Assembly: GCF_000379825.1 (NCBI RefSeq)
Contig: NZ_KB903821.1
Coordinates: forward strand, 1-64,000
Source: Longispora albida DSM 44784
GTDB lineage: Bacteria; Actinomycetota; Actinomycetes; Mycobacteriales; Micromonosporaceae
Reading direction: 5' to 3'
DNA length: 64,000 nucleotides
The notes beneath the pieces are model-generated. The model saw only the letters and a list, made by a program, of their open reading frames with translations. It ran no database searches and was not told the DNA's origin. The translations under genes were made by a program, and so were the position numbers. Each line of letters begins with the position of its first letter. Position 1 is the stretch's first letter. Shown in pieces: positions 27,328 through 34,667 of this stretch.

Positions 27328-28818
27328 TTAGCTCTTGCCACCCGCGAGCTTCTCGCGGAGGGCGGCCAGCGCCTCGTCGGTGGCGAGGGTGCCAGCGGGC
27401 TCCTCGGCGGCCTTGGCGGCAGCCGGGGTGCTGCTGGTGGTCACGCCGCCAGCGGCGGGAGCGACCGGACCGGCCTCGGCAGCCTCGGCCTCGGCCACGC
27501 GGGCGGCCTCGACCTGCTTGCCGTGGGCCTCCCAGCGGGCACGGGCCTCGGCGTACTGCTTCTCCCACAGCTCGCGCTGCGCGTCGAAGCCCTCGAGCCA
27601 CTCGCCCGTCTCCGGGTCGAAGCCGTCCGGGTAGACGTAGTTGCCAGCCTCGTCGTAGGTGGCAGCCATGCCGTACGCGGTCGGGTCGAAGTGCTCGTCG
27701 CCCTCGACGAAGCCCTCGTTGGCCTGCTTGAGGGACAGCGAGATCCGGCGGCGCTCGAGGTCGATGTCGATGACCTTGACCAGGACATCGCCGTTGACCT
27801 GGACGACCTGCTCCGGGATCTCCACGTGGCGCTCGGCCAGCTCGGAGATGTGGACCAGGCCCTCGATGCCGTCGTCGACGCGCACGAACGCACCGAACGG
27901 AACGAGCTTGGTGACCTTACCCGGGACGATCTGGCCGATCTGGTGGGTCCGGGCGAACTGGCGCCACGGGTCCTCCTGGGTGGCCTTCAGCGAGAGCGAC
28001 ACGCGCTCGCGCTCGAGATCGACGTCGAGAACCTCGACCTCGACCTCCTGGCCGACCTCGACAACCTCTGACGGGTGGTCGATGTGCTTCCAGGACAGCT
28101 CGGAGACGTGCACGAGGCCGTCAACGCCGCCCAGGTCCACGAACGCGCCGAAGTTGACGATCGAGGACACGACACCCTTGCGGACCTGGCCCTTGGCGAG
28201 CTTGTTCAGGAACTCGGTGCGGACCTCGGACTGCGTCTGCTCGAGCCACGCCCGGCGGGACAGGACCACGTTGTTGCGGTTCTTGTCCAGCTCAATGATC
28301 TTGGCTTCGAGCTCGCGGCCGACGTAAGGCTGGAGATCGCGGACGCGGCGCATCTCGACCAGCGACGCGGGGAGGAAGCCCCGGAGGCCGATGTCGAGGA
28401 TGAGGCCGCCCTTGACGACCTCGATGACCGTGCCGCGGACGACGCCGTCGTCTTCCTTGATCTTCTCGATCGTGCCCCAGGCCCGCTCGTACTGAGCGCG
28501 CTTCTTGGACAGGATCAGACGGCCCTCCTTGTCCTCCTTCTGGAGAACAAGCGCCTCGATCTCGTCACCCACGGAGACGACCTCGGCCGGGTCAACGTCG
28601 TGCTTGATCGACAACTCGCGCGAGGGGATGACACCCTCGGTCTTGTAGCCAATGTCGAGCAGGACCTCGTCCCGGTCGACCTTGACAACGGTGCCTTCGA
28701 CGATGTCGCCGTCGTTGAAGTACTTGATGGTCTCATCGATGGCGGCGAGGAAGGCTTCCTCCGACGCGAAGTCATTGATGGCGACCTGGTTCGAGGAGAC
28801 CTCGGTGCTGCTCGTCAT
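27328..28818 (-). CDS. rpsA: 30S ribosomal protein S1
   Basis: A 496-residue actinobacterial-type S1 with four S1 RNA-binding repeats between about residues 30 and 365 (GDIVEGTVVKVDRDEVLLDIGYK; VVRGTVIEVVKGGLILDIGLRG; RKGVVSSIVNFGAFVDLGGVDG; GKVTKLVPFGAFVRVDDGIEG). A low-complexity acidic/Ala-rich tail follows. S1 binds mRNA on the 30S subunit. ATG at 28818 begins MTSSTEVSSNQVAINDF, the typical start. It is preceded by a roughly 120-nt leader and transcribed divergently from the methyltransferase gene. Confidence 0.98.
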   Translation of the reverse strand: MTSSTEVSSNQVAINDFASEEAFLAAIDETIKYFNDGDIVEGTVVKVDRDEVLLDIGYKTEGVIPSRELSIKHDVDPAEVVSVGDEIEALVLQKEDKEGRLILSKKRAQYERAWGTIEKIKEDDGVVRGTVIEVVKGGLILDIGLRGFLPASLVEMRRVRDLQPYVGRELEAKIIELDKNRNNVVLSRRAWLEQTQSEVRTEFLNKLAKGQVRKGVVSSIVNFGAFVDLGGVDGLVHVSELSWKHIDHPSEVVEVGQEVEVEVLDVDLERERVSLSLKATQEDPWRQFARTHQIGQIVPGKVTKLVPFGAFVRVDDGIEGLVHISELAERHVEIPEQVVQVNGDVLVKVIDIDLERRRISLSLKQANEGFVEGDEHFDPTAYGMAATYDEAGNYVYPDGFDPETGEWLEGFDAQRELWEKQYAEARARWEAHGKQVEAARVAEAEAAEAGPVAPAAGGVTTSSTPAAAKAAEEPAGTLATDEALAALREKLAGGKS

Positions 28819-28945
28819 GTGGGCAGGTGCTCCGGTGGGTTGTCGATCGTATGTTCGGCGCGTCGAGTGGGCCCATCCGGTGAATTCCTTCAGCGGCTGC
28901 GTGCCTGCTCCCTGCCGAGACTCGCGACCCACCAACGCGTCGTCC

Positions 28946-28976
28946 AGCCTACCCCGCCCAATACCACACGGTCCAA
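28946..28976 (-). promoter_or_regulatory. rpsA promoter candidate
   Basis: Reverse strand TTGGAC (28971-28976) and TAGGCT (28946-28951), spaced 19 nt, about 120 nt upstream of the rpsA ATG. The -10 is good; the long spacing lowers confidence. Confidence 0.4.
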
Positions 28977-29001
28977 CCGTCCCCCGGCATACTGTCACGC
29001 C

Positions 29002-29799
29002 GTGAGCGAGATCCACGCGGCCCGGGGCGCCGCGAACAGCGCGGTGAGCCGTGCCGCCAGCCGGTCCTGGTGGGACAGTGACGCCGATGACTATCAGGCG
29101 GAGCACGGGGAGTTCCTCGGCGACACCGAACTGCGGTGGTGCCCGGAGGGCCTGACCGAGTCCGAGGCCGGCCTGCTGGGGCCGGTGGCCGGGCGCAGAA
29201 TCCTCGAAATTGGCTGCGGGGCTGCGTCTTCGGCGCGCTGGCTGCTGTCGCGTGGCGCCGAGGTCATCGCCTCCGATCTATCGGCCGGGATGCTGCGCCA
29301 TGCGAGGACGATCAATGTCCGTACCGGACTCGACGTGCCGCTCGCGTTCGCCGACGCCGAGGCGCTGCCCTTCGCGAGCGGCGCGTTCGACATCGTGTTC
29401 ACGGCGTTCGGGGCGGTGCCGTTCGTGGCCGATTCTGGGCTCGTGATGCGGGAGGCCGCGCGGGTACTGCGGCCCGGGGGCCGGTGGGTGTTTTCCGTCA
29501 CACATCCCATGAGGTGGATCTTCCCGGATGATCCGGGCGAGGCCGGCCTGATCGCCATCAACTCCTACTTCGACCGGCGGCCGTACGTGGAGTACACGGA
29601 TGGCAAGCCGAGCTATGTCGAGCACCATCGGACGCTCGGCGACCGGGTCCGGGAGATCAACGCCGCCGGGCTGGTTCTCCGGGACCTCGTCGAGCCGGAG
29701 TGGCCGGAGGGGCACACCCAGGAGTGGGGGCAGTGGAGCCCGGCGCGGGGGAAGATCTTCCCGGGTACGGCGATCTACGTGACGGAGAAGCCGGCCTGA
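29002..29799 (+). CDS. class I SAM-dependent methyltransferase
   Basis: A 265-residue methyltransferase with motif I ILEIGCGAASSARWLLSRGA, the acidic strand VIASDLS, motif II region FADAEALPFASGAFDIVFTAFGAVPFV, and VLRPGGRWVFSVTHP. It belongs to the Methyltransf_11 type; the substrate is unknown. GTG at 29002 has TACTGT 6 nt upstream (28990-28995), so probably leaderless. Its stop abuts the stop of the convergent MFS gene with no base between them. Confidence 0.88.
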   Translation: MSEIHAARGAANSAVSRAASRSWWDSDADDYQAEHGEFLGDTELRWCPEGLTESEAGLLGPVAGRRILEIGCGAASSARWLLSRGAEVIASDLSAGMLRHARTINVRTGLDVPLAFADAEALPFASGAFDIVFTAFGAVPFVADSGLVMREAARVLRPGGRWVFSVTHPMRWIFPDDPGEAGLIAINSYFDRRPYVEYTDGKPSYVEHHRTLGDRVREINAAGLVLRDLVEPEWPEGHTQEWGQWSPARGKIFPGTAIYVTEKPA

Positions 29800-31029
29800 T
29801 CAGTTCCTGCGGGTCACCGGGTGGCACAGGGCGGCGATGACGACCAGGGCGAGGGCTGTGCCGCAGGCGACGCAGGCCGGGCCGGTACCGAGCCAGCCGG
29901 CCAGGGCTCCGAAGCCGGTCAGCGCGACCGGGACGAGGCCGACGCCCTGGAGGACGAAGATCGAGCCGATCCGGGCCCGGTACCCGGGGGCGGTCAGGCG
30001 CTGGATCGTGCCGCCCAGGAGCGCGGAGGTCACGCCGCCGGTGAAGCCGATCATGGCGACCGAGGCCGCGGCCAGCGCGACCGTGCCGGACAGGCCGAGC
30101 AGGATCGTGCCGAGCGGTTCGAGGATGACGATGGTCAGGCCGGCGAACACCGGGCGGGACCATTTCCTCGCGACCATGACGAGGAGCGAGCCGGCCACGG
30201 CCCCCAGGCCGAGCGCGCCGAACATCCAGCCGGGGCCCGCCGAGCCCCAGCCGCGCTCGACGGCGATCAGCGAGATGCCGATGTTGACCGGGCCGGTGAT
30301 GAGGAACTCGATCGCCGTGAGTACGACGAAGAGCAGGCGCAGTGTGGGATGGCTGGCGACGTAGCGCAGGCCGGCGCCCACATCGGCGAGCAGGTTTTTC
30401 TTCTCGGCGGGTGCGGGAGGCTGTTCGGGCTCGTGGGCGGGGCGCAGGCGGGCCAGGACGAAGACCGAGATCGTGAACGTGACGGCGTTGACAGCGCAGG
30501 CGAGGACGAACCCGCCGGTCGCGGCGAGGAGGCCGCCGAGGGGCGCGCCGACGAGCAGGCCGGCCCGGATCGCCAGGCTGCGGGCAGCGGCGGCGGCCGG
30601 AAGCTGCTCCCCCGGCAGGATCTGCGCCGGGAACGCTGTCACGGCCGGCAGGTACGCGGCGTCGACGACGCCGAAGATCAGTGAGGCGGCCAGCAGCAGC
30701 CAGATCGGGGTACCGCCGATCCCGGCGAGCGCGGCGGCGAGCATGACAGCGGCGCGCAGCGCGTCGGCGGTGAGCATGAGCTTGCGCAGGCCGACCCGGT
30801 CGCCGAGCGCCCCGCCGAAGAGCAGGAGCACGGCGCGCGGCAGGGAGCTGGCCGCCGCGACGACGCTGGTCAGGAGCGGGTCGCCGAGCTGGGCCGCCGC
30901 GTACGCGAAGGCGATGAAGTAGATCTGGTCTCCGAGGAGGGAGACCCAGTAGCCGCCGAGCCAGCCGAGGAAGGCCGGGTTCCGGTACGGCTTGGCGGGG
31001 GCGGAGGTCTCCGCGAGCGTGGCGGTCAC
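29800..31029 (-). CDS. MFS transporter (drug efflux type)
   Basis: A 409-residue major facilitator protein with about twelve membrane helices and the loop 2-3 motif GGALGDRVGLRKLML. It resembles the multidrug/macrolide efflux MFS group. The GTG at 31029 overlaps the stop of the upstream ArsR-type gene by 4 nt, so regulator and transporter are coupled and probably share one autoregulated promoter. Confidence 0.88.
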   Translation of the reverse strand: MTATLAETSAPAKPYRNPAFLGWLGGYWVSLLGDQIYFIAFAYAAAQLGDPLLTSVVAAASSLPRAVLLLFGGALGDRVGLRKLMLTADALRAAVMLAAALAGIGGTPIWLLLAASLIFGVVDAAYLPAVTAFPAQILPGEQLPAAAAARSLAIRAGLLVGAPLGGLLAATGGFVLACAVNAVTFTISVFVLARLRPAHEPEQPPAPAEKKNLLADVGAGLRYVASHPTLRLLFVVLTAIEFLITGPVNIGISLIAVERGWGSAGPGWMFGALGLGAVAGSLLVMVARKWSRPVFAGLTIVILEPLGTILLGLSGTVALAAASVAMIGFTGGVTSALLGGTIQRLTAPGYRARIGSIFVLQGVGLVPVALTGFGALAGWLGTGPACVACGTALALVVIAALCHPVTRRN

Positions 31030-31595
31030 GGGACGTAGGGGAAGGCGTGGGCGGACAGGTACACGAACTGGCGGTCGTCGGACTCGTCGACCGGGCGGTC
31101 GCCCCACTTCGTGAACAGCGCCAGGAGCTCGGTGGTGAACTCGTCCAGCTCGTCTGGGGTGACGCGGATCCGGCTGTTGGTACTGAAGGCCCGGTCGCGC
31201 CACGCTGGCGGCCACGCCTCCTGGTCGCGCTGGTAGGTGTCGAGGAGGGTGAGGAAGCGGCGGACCGTGTCGGCCTTCACGGCCTGGGAGATGGCCCGGC
31301 CCTCGCTGCCCTCCGGGAAGGCCGAGTCGTCCCAGCGGATGCCGCCGGGCACTGACTGCCACCAGCGCTCGCGGCCGTCGGTGGCCAGCTCGGGCGCCTC
31401 GGCGACGAAGCCGAACCTGGCGAGCTGGTGCAGGTGGTAGCTGACCTTGGCGACGGCCTCGCCGACCCGGCCGGCCAGGGTGCTGGCCGTCGAGGGGCCG
31501 TAGGTGTTCAGCAGGCCGTACAGCCGCATGCGCAGCGGGTGCGTGACCGCTTTGAGGACCGCTGGGTCCTTGACGGGCTCTGTGCGCTGTTCCAT
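31026..31595 (-). CDS. ArsR-type winged helix-turn-helix regulator
   Basis: A 189-residue regulator with an N-terminal ArsR-like winged helix (AVTHPLRMRLYGLLNTYGPSTASTLAGRVGEAVAKVSYHLHQLARFGFV) and a C-terminal alpha-helical part with DELDEFTTELLALFTKWG. No Cys-based metal site is visible, so it probably senses a small molecule. ATG at 31595 has TAATCT 7 nt upstream; a row of TTGCGCA repeats covers its promoter. The following gene is the coupled MFS exporter. Confidence 0.88.
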   Translation of the reverse strand: MEQRTEPVKDPAVLKAVTHPLRMRLYGLLNTYGPSTASTLAGRVGEAVAKVSYHLHQLARFGFVAEAPELATDGRERWWQSVPGGIRWDDSAFPEGSEGRAISQAVKADTVRRFLTLLDTYQRDQEAWPPAWRDRAFSTNSRIRVTPDELDEFTTELLALFTKWGDRPVDESDDRQFVYLSAHAFPYVP

Positions 31596-31658
31596 GTACG
31601 CAAGATTAGTTGCGCAGTTTCAGTTGCGCAAGAAGTCTTGCGCAGTTTTCCTTGCACG
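31596..31658 (-). promoter_or_regulatory. promoter with 14-bp-spaced TTGCGCA operator array
   Basis: TTGCGCA starts at 31610, 31624 and 31638, with degenerate copies at 31652 (TTGCACG) and 31596 (GTACGCA): five half sites at exact 14-bp spacing. On the reverse strand they overlap -35 TTGCGC (31626-31631), a 17-nt spacer and -10 TAATCT (31603-31608), followed by 7 nt and the ArsR ATG. Autoregulation by the adjacent ArsR protein is likely. Confidence 0.75.
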
Positions 31659-31659
31659 A

Positions 31660-32718
31660 TTACCGGAGCATCGCCTCGACCAGGTCGGTGCCGAGGCGGC
31701 TGACGGCGATCAGGTCCATGCGGTGCAGCGTGTACCGGCCGCGCCGGTCCTTCTGGACGAGGCCTGCCTTGTGCAGGACGGCCAGGTGCCGCGACACCTC
31801 CGGCAGGCTGAGCTGCCAGGCCGTCGCCAGCTCCCCCGTCGTGTGCGCGCCACGGGCCAGCAGCCAGCACAGCCGCAGCCTGGCCGGGTTCGCCAGGGCT
31901 TCGAGGCGGCGGGCCAGCGCGTCCAGGGGCAGGGTGCCGCCCAGGCGCTCGACCGGGTACTGGATGACGGGCCGCCAGCCCGGCTCGTCGGCGACCACGA
32001 TGTGCGGCCAGCCGAAGGCCGTGGGCGAGAAGGTCAGGCCGAGGGTGGCCGCGCTCGCCGTGCTGTCCCGCATCTTGTCGATCAGGAGCTTGCCGTCCCT
32101 GACGGACAGTGCGGGCGACATGCCGGTCACCGCCTCCGCCAGACCCTTTTTCTTGTACCGCTCAGCGGCGTTGCGCGCCTCGTTGACCAGCTGCACGCGT
32201 ACCCGCTGCCAGGCGTCGGCGAAGAACGCCTGCTCGCAGTCCTCGAACAGCCTGCGCAGCCAGGCCCTGACACCGGGCAGGTCCGTGGTGAGCCGGTCGA
32301 CGAACTGCGCCTGGTGCGGCCCGCGCGCGGCGGCCAGGTCCCTGGCGCGCTCCGGGGTCAGGGCACGGTCGAGATTCGGCAGGTTGCGGCGGTCGGCCCC
32401 ACAGGCCGGGAGAAGTGCCGCCCGGAAGAACCTGTCGTCGTCCAGCGCGTCGAGATCGTCGAGGTCCTCGGCGAGCGTCGCCCGGATCCGGGACGGCACG
32501 AGGAAGTCCGCCGTGCTGACCAGCCACAGGAAGCTCGCCGACTGGATGCGGTCGGCGAGGTCGGCCGGCAGCGCAGCCGTGACCGACGTGATCCACGCGT
32601 GCTGGGCCGGATGGTGGGCCGCCGCGCTCAGCAGGTGCAGCGCGGCCGTCAGCTCGCCCAGCGGCGAGGGGCCGAAGGCCAGGTCTGGCTGGGTACCGAG
32701 CTCGATCGTGAGGGTCAC
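31660..32718 (-). CDS. ArsR-family regulator with long N-terminal domain (DUF5937-like)
   Basis: A 352-residue protein. Residues 1-250 form an uncharacterised helical domain (AALHLLSAAAHHPAQHAWITSV, FLVPSRIRATLAEDLDDLD). Residues 270-352 are an ArsR helix-turn-helix (RRLEALANPARLRLCWLLARGAHTTGELATAWQLSLPEVSRHLAVLHKAGLV). GTG at 32718, with GAGGAT 7 nt upstream, fits the family N-terminus. It is divergent from an MFS gene with a 17-bp palindrome between, so it probably represses that exporter. Confidence 0.82.
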   Translation of the reverse strand: MTLTIELGTQPDLAFGPSPLGELTAALHLLSAAAHHPAQHAWITSVTAALPADLADRIQSASFLWLVSTADFLVPSRIRATLAEDLDDLDALDDDRFFRAALLPACGADRRNLPNLDRALTPERARDLAAARGPHQAQFVDRLTTDLPGVRAWLRRLFEDCEQAFFADAWQRVRVQLVNEARNAAERYKKKGLAEAVTGMSPALSVRDGKLLIDKMRDSTASAATLGLTFSPTAFGWPHIVVADEPGWRPVIQYPVERLGGTLPLDALARRLEALANPARLRLCWLLARGAHTTGELATAWQLSLPEVSRHLAVLHKAGLVQKDRRGRYTLHRMDLIAVSRLGTDLVEAMLR

Positions 32719-32760
32719 GCGGCCGATCCTCCCAGGTGGACGGCACCGGCCGGCCCTCGC

Positions 32761-32777
32761 TTGACGATCATCGTCAA
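32761..32777. promoter_or_regulatory. palindromic operator between ArsR and MFS genes
   Basis: TTGACGAT-C-ATCGTCAA: 8-bp perfect arms around one base. It lies in the 101-nt divergent region, 43 nt from each start codon (32718 and 32820). It is the only strong palindrome there and a natural site for the ArsR-type repressor. Confidence 0.6.
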
Positions 32778-32819
32778 CTGGCGCGGGTCTCCGGCCACAA
32801 CGGGTGCAGGGTCGCCGGC

Positions 32820-34031
32820 ATGAGACTGAAGATGATGCTGGCGGTGGGCGGGCGGCCACGGTACTCGGCCGCGATCTTCGTGGACGCGCTCGGCGCCGGG
32901 CTGCTCCGGCCGTTCATGGTGCTGTACGGGCTCCACGTACTCGGGCTGGGGCTCACCGTGACCGGAGCCGCGCTGACCGCCGGGCTCGTCGCCGGGCTGG
33001 TCGCCATTCCGCTCGCGGGGCGGTGGATCGACCGGTCGGGCGGGCGGCCGCCGGTGGTGTTCGCGCTCGGGGTACGGGTGGCGGGGGTCGCGGTGCTGCT
33101 GGCGGCGGAGGGCGTGGTCGGGTTCGCGGCTGCCGCTGTGCTGATGAGCATCGGCACGCAGATGTGGCCGGGTGCCCATGCGGCTCTCGTCGCGGCACTC
33201 GTACCTGGCCGGGAACGCGATGTCGCGCTGGGCGCTGGCCGGGCACTCCGCAACGCCGGGCTCGGGGCCGGAGCGCTGCTGGCGACCGTCGCGCTCGCGG
33301 CTGGCGGGGAGGCGCTGCGGGTGCTGGCCGGGCTGAGCGGGGCCGGGTACCTCATCGCTGCCGTGCTGGTGTGGAGCCTGCGCGTGCCCGAGCTGGTGGT
33401 GGCGGAGCGGGCGCCCGGTGCGGAGGTTGCTGGTGTACCGGGAAAGGCTTTCCTGGTTCTGTGCCTGCTCAACCTGCCCTTCGCGCTGATGTTCGACGTG
33501 CTCGAAGTCGCGCTGCCAGCGGTGTTCCTGGAGCAGCTGAAGGCGGGAGCCGGGTGGCCGGGGGCCGTGTTCATCGCGAACACCGTGCTGGTGATCGCGC
33601 TGTCGGTGCCGCTGGTACTGCGCTTCGCGAACTGGCCCCGGCGGTGGGTGCTCGGGCTGGCCGGGCTCGTGCTGGCCGCCTCGTACCTCGGGTTCCTGTG
33701 GACGGCCGGTGCCGGATCGGCGGCCGGAGTCGCGCTGGTGTCGCTCGCGTTCACGGTCGGCGAGATCCTCTACGCGGGCAGCGGCGTCGCGCTCGTGATC
33801 GCCACCGCCCCGCCCGGGCAGCTGGGCCGCGCTCTGGCCCGCTGGGAACTGTCCACGGGCATCGGCAAGGCCGCAGCGCCGATCGTCCTCACCGGACTCC
33901 TGGGTGCGGCCCCGGCGGCCCTGTGGATACCGCTGGCAGTCGTGACGGCCGCCGCCGGGCTCGGCATCGCGCGCTGGGCGCCGAGGGACACCGCGCCTCA
34001 GGTACCGAGGCTGGCCACGAGCGCGGCGTAG
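32820..34031 (+). CDS. MFS transporter
   Basis: A 403-residue major facilitator protein with about twelve membrane helices and the motif AGRWIDRSGGRPPVVF after helix two. It is probably a small-molecule exporter controlled by the divergent ArsR-type gene. ATG at 32820 has CAGGGT 7 nt upstream. The last 34 nt overlap the 3' end of the convergent kinase gene. Confidence 0.85.
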   Translation: MRLKMMLAVGGRPRYSAAIFVDALGAGLLRPFMVLYGLHVLGLGLTVTGAALTAGLVAGLVAIPLAGRWIDRSGGRPPVVFALGVRVAGVAVLLAAEGVVGFAAAAVLMSIGTQMWPGAHAALVAALVPGRERDVALGAGRALRNAGLGAGALLATVALAAGGEALRVLAGLSGAGYLIAAVLVWSLRVPELVVAERAPGAEVAGVPGKAFLVLCLLNLPFALMFDVLEVALPAVFLEQLKAGAGWPGAVFIANTVLVIALSVPLVLRFANWPRRWVLGLAGLVLAASYLGFLWTAGAGSAAGVALVSLAFTVGEILYAGSGVALVIATAPPGQLGRALARWELSTGIGKAAAPIVLTGLLGAAPAALWIPLAVVTAAAGLGIARWAPRDTAPQVPRLATSAA

Positions 34032-34525
34032 GCCTCGTCCTCCCGGCCGTGGACAGTCGTGAGGACCAACGCGCGCGGCCGGGACGGCAGAAGCTCGGCC
34101 AGCCGGTCGTACATCGCGGCCACCTCGTCCGGCGGCAAGGGCGGCGACGCCGGCCGGGCAGCGAACCGGTACACCGCGTCGTCCCTGGTGGTGAACAGGA
34201 CGATCTCGTGGAAGGCCGCCCCGGTCTCCGCGGCCAGCGCCTCAGCCTGCTCCAGGAACTGCGGCCTGCCCAGGAACTGCGGCACCACCACGTCGTGCCC
34301 GGCCAGCAGGTGCACCCGGGCCGCCGCGAGCGCCGCCGCCCGCGTGAGCAGACCAGCGTTGTGCGGATCGCCCTCCCAGTCACCCAGCAGATCCCGGATC
34401 CGATCGAGATCGAGATTGAACGTGAGCCGGTGCGCATCCGCATACCGCCGGGCCAACGTCGACTTCCCACACCCAGGCGGCCCATTAAGAACGATCAGCC
34501 GAGGCACAACACACACACCCCCCAT
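33998..34525 (-). CDS. small P-loop kinase (AAA/zeta-toxin-like ATPase)
   Basis: A 175-residue nucleotide-binding protein. LIVLNGPPGCGKSTLARRYAD is the Walker A, followed by LDLDRIRDLLGDW, and DVVVPQFLGRPQFLEQAEALA resembles the core of small-molecule or shikimate-type kinases. The substrate is unknown. It is not flanked by an antitoxin-like gene, so a toxin role is unlikely. ATG at 34525 is used; GTG at 34516 or 34507 is possible. Its 3' end overlaps the convergent MFS gene. Confidence 0.75.
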   Translation of the reverse strand: MGGVCVVPRLIVLNGPPGCGKSTLARRYADAHRLTFNLDLDRIRDLLGDWEGDPHNAGLLTRAAALAAARVHLLAGHDVVVPQFLGRPQFLEQAEALAAETGAAFHEIVLFTTRDDAVYRFAARPASPPLPPDEVAAMYDRLAELLPSRPRALVLTTVHGREDEAYAALVASLGT

Positions 34526-34526
34526 T

Positions 34527-34658
34527 GCTCTTGATCTACCGCTCTTGATCTAAGACGAAGTGGCCCGGTGAGCGGAAATCTGACAAGCAAAGCGGAAGCC
34601 CGTGTACTGGTTGTACACGGGCTTTTGCTTTGCGCAGCTCAGATTTCCGCTCACCGGG
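34527..34658 (-). repeat. compound palindrome repeat, copy B
   Basis: Same plan as copy A, reverse orientation. Outer stem: perfect 20 bp, 34564-34583 with 34639-34658. Inner stem: 12 bp, AAGCCCGTGTAC (34596-34607) with 34613-34624, loop TGGTT; between them GCAAAGC/GCTTTGC also pair. The flank read on the reverse strand is CGGGCCACTTCGTCTTAGA then TCAAGAGC, as in copy A. GCTCTTGATCTA is repeated directly at 34527 and 34541. It sits just downstream of polA. Confidence 0.8.
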
Positions 34659-34667
34659 TCCAAACGG

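Noticed and set aside
31596-31658. Short repeats at 31596-31658 as a CRISPR array
   Set aside because: The repeats are 7 bp at 14-bp period, far too short for CRISPR repeats and spacers, and they overlap a promoter.
33998-34525. P-loop kinase as a zeta-type toxin
   Set aside because: No epsilon-like antitoxin gene is adjacent and the neighbours are an exporter and polA.
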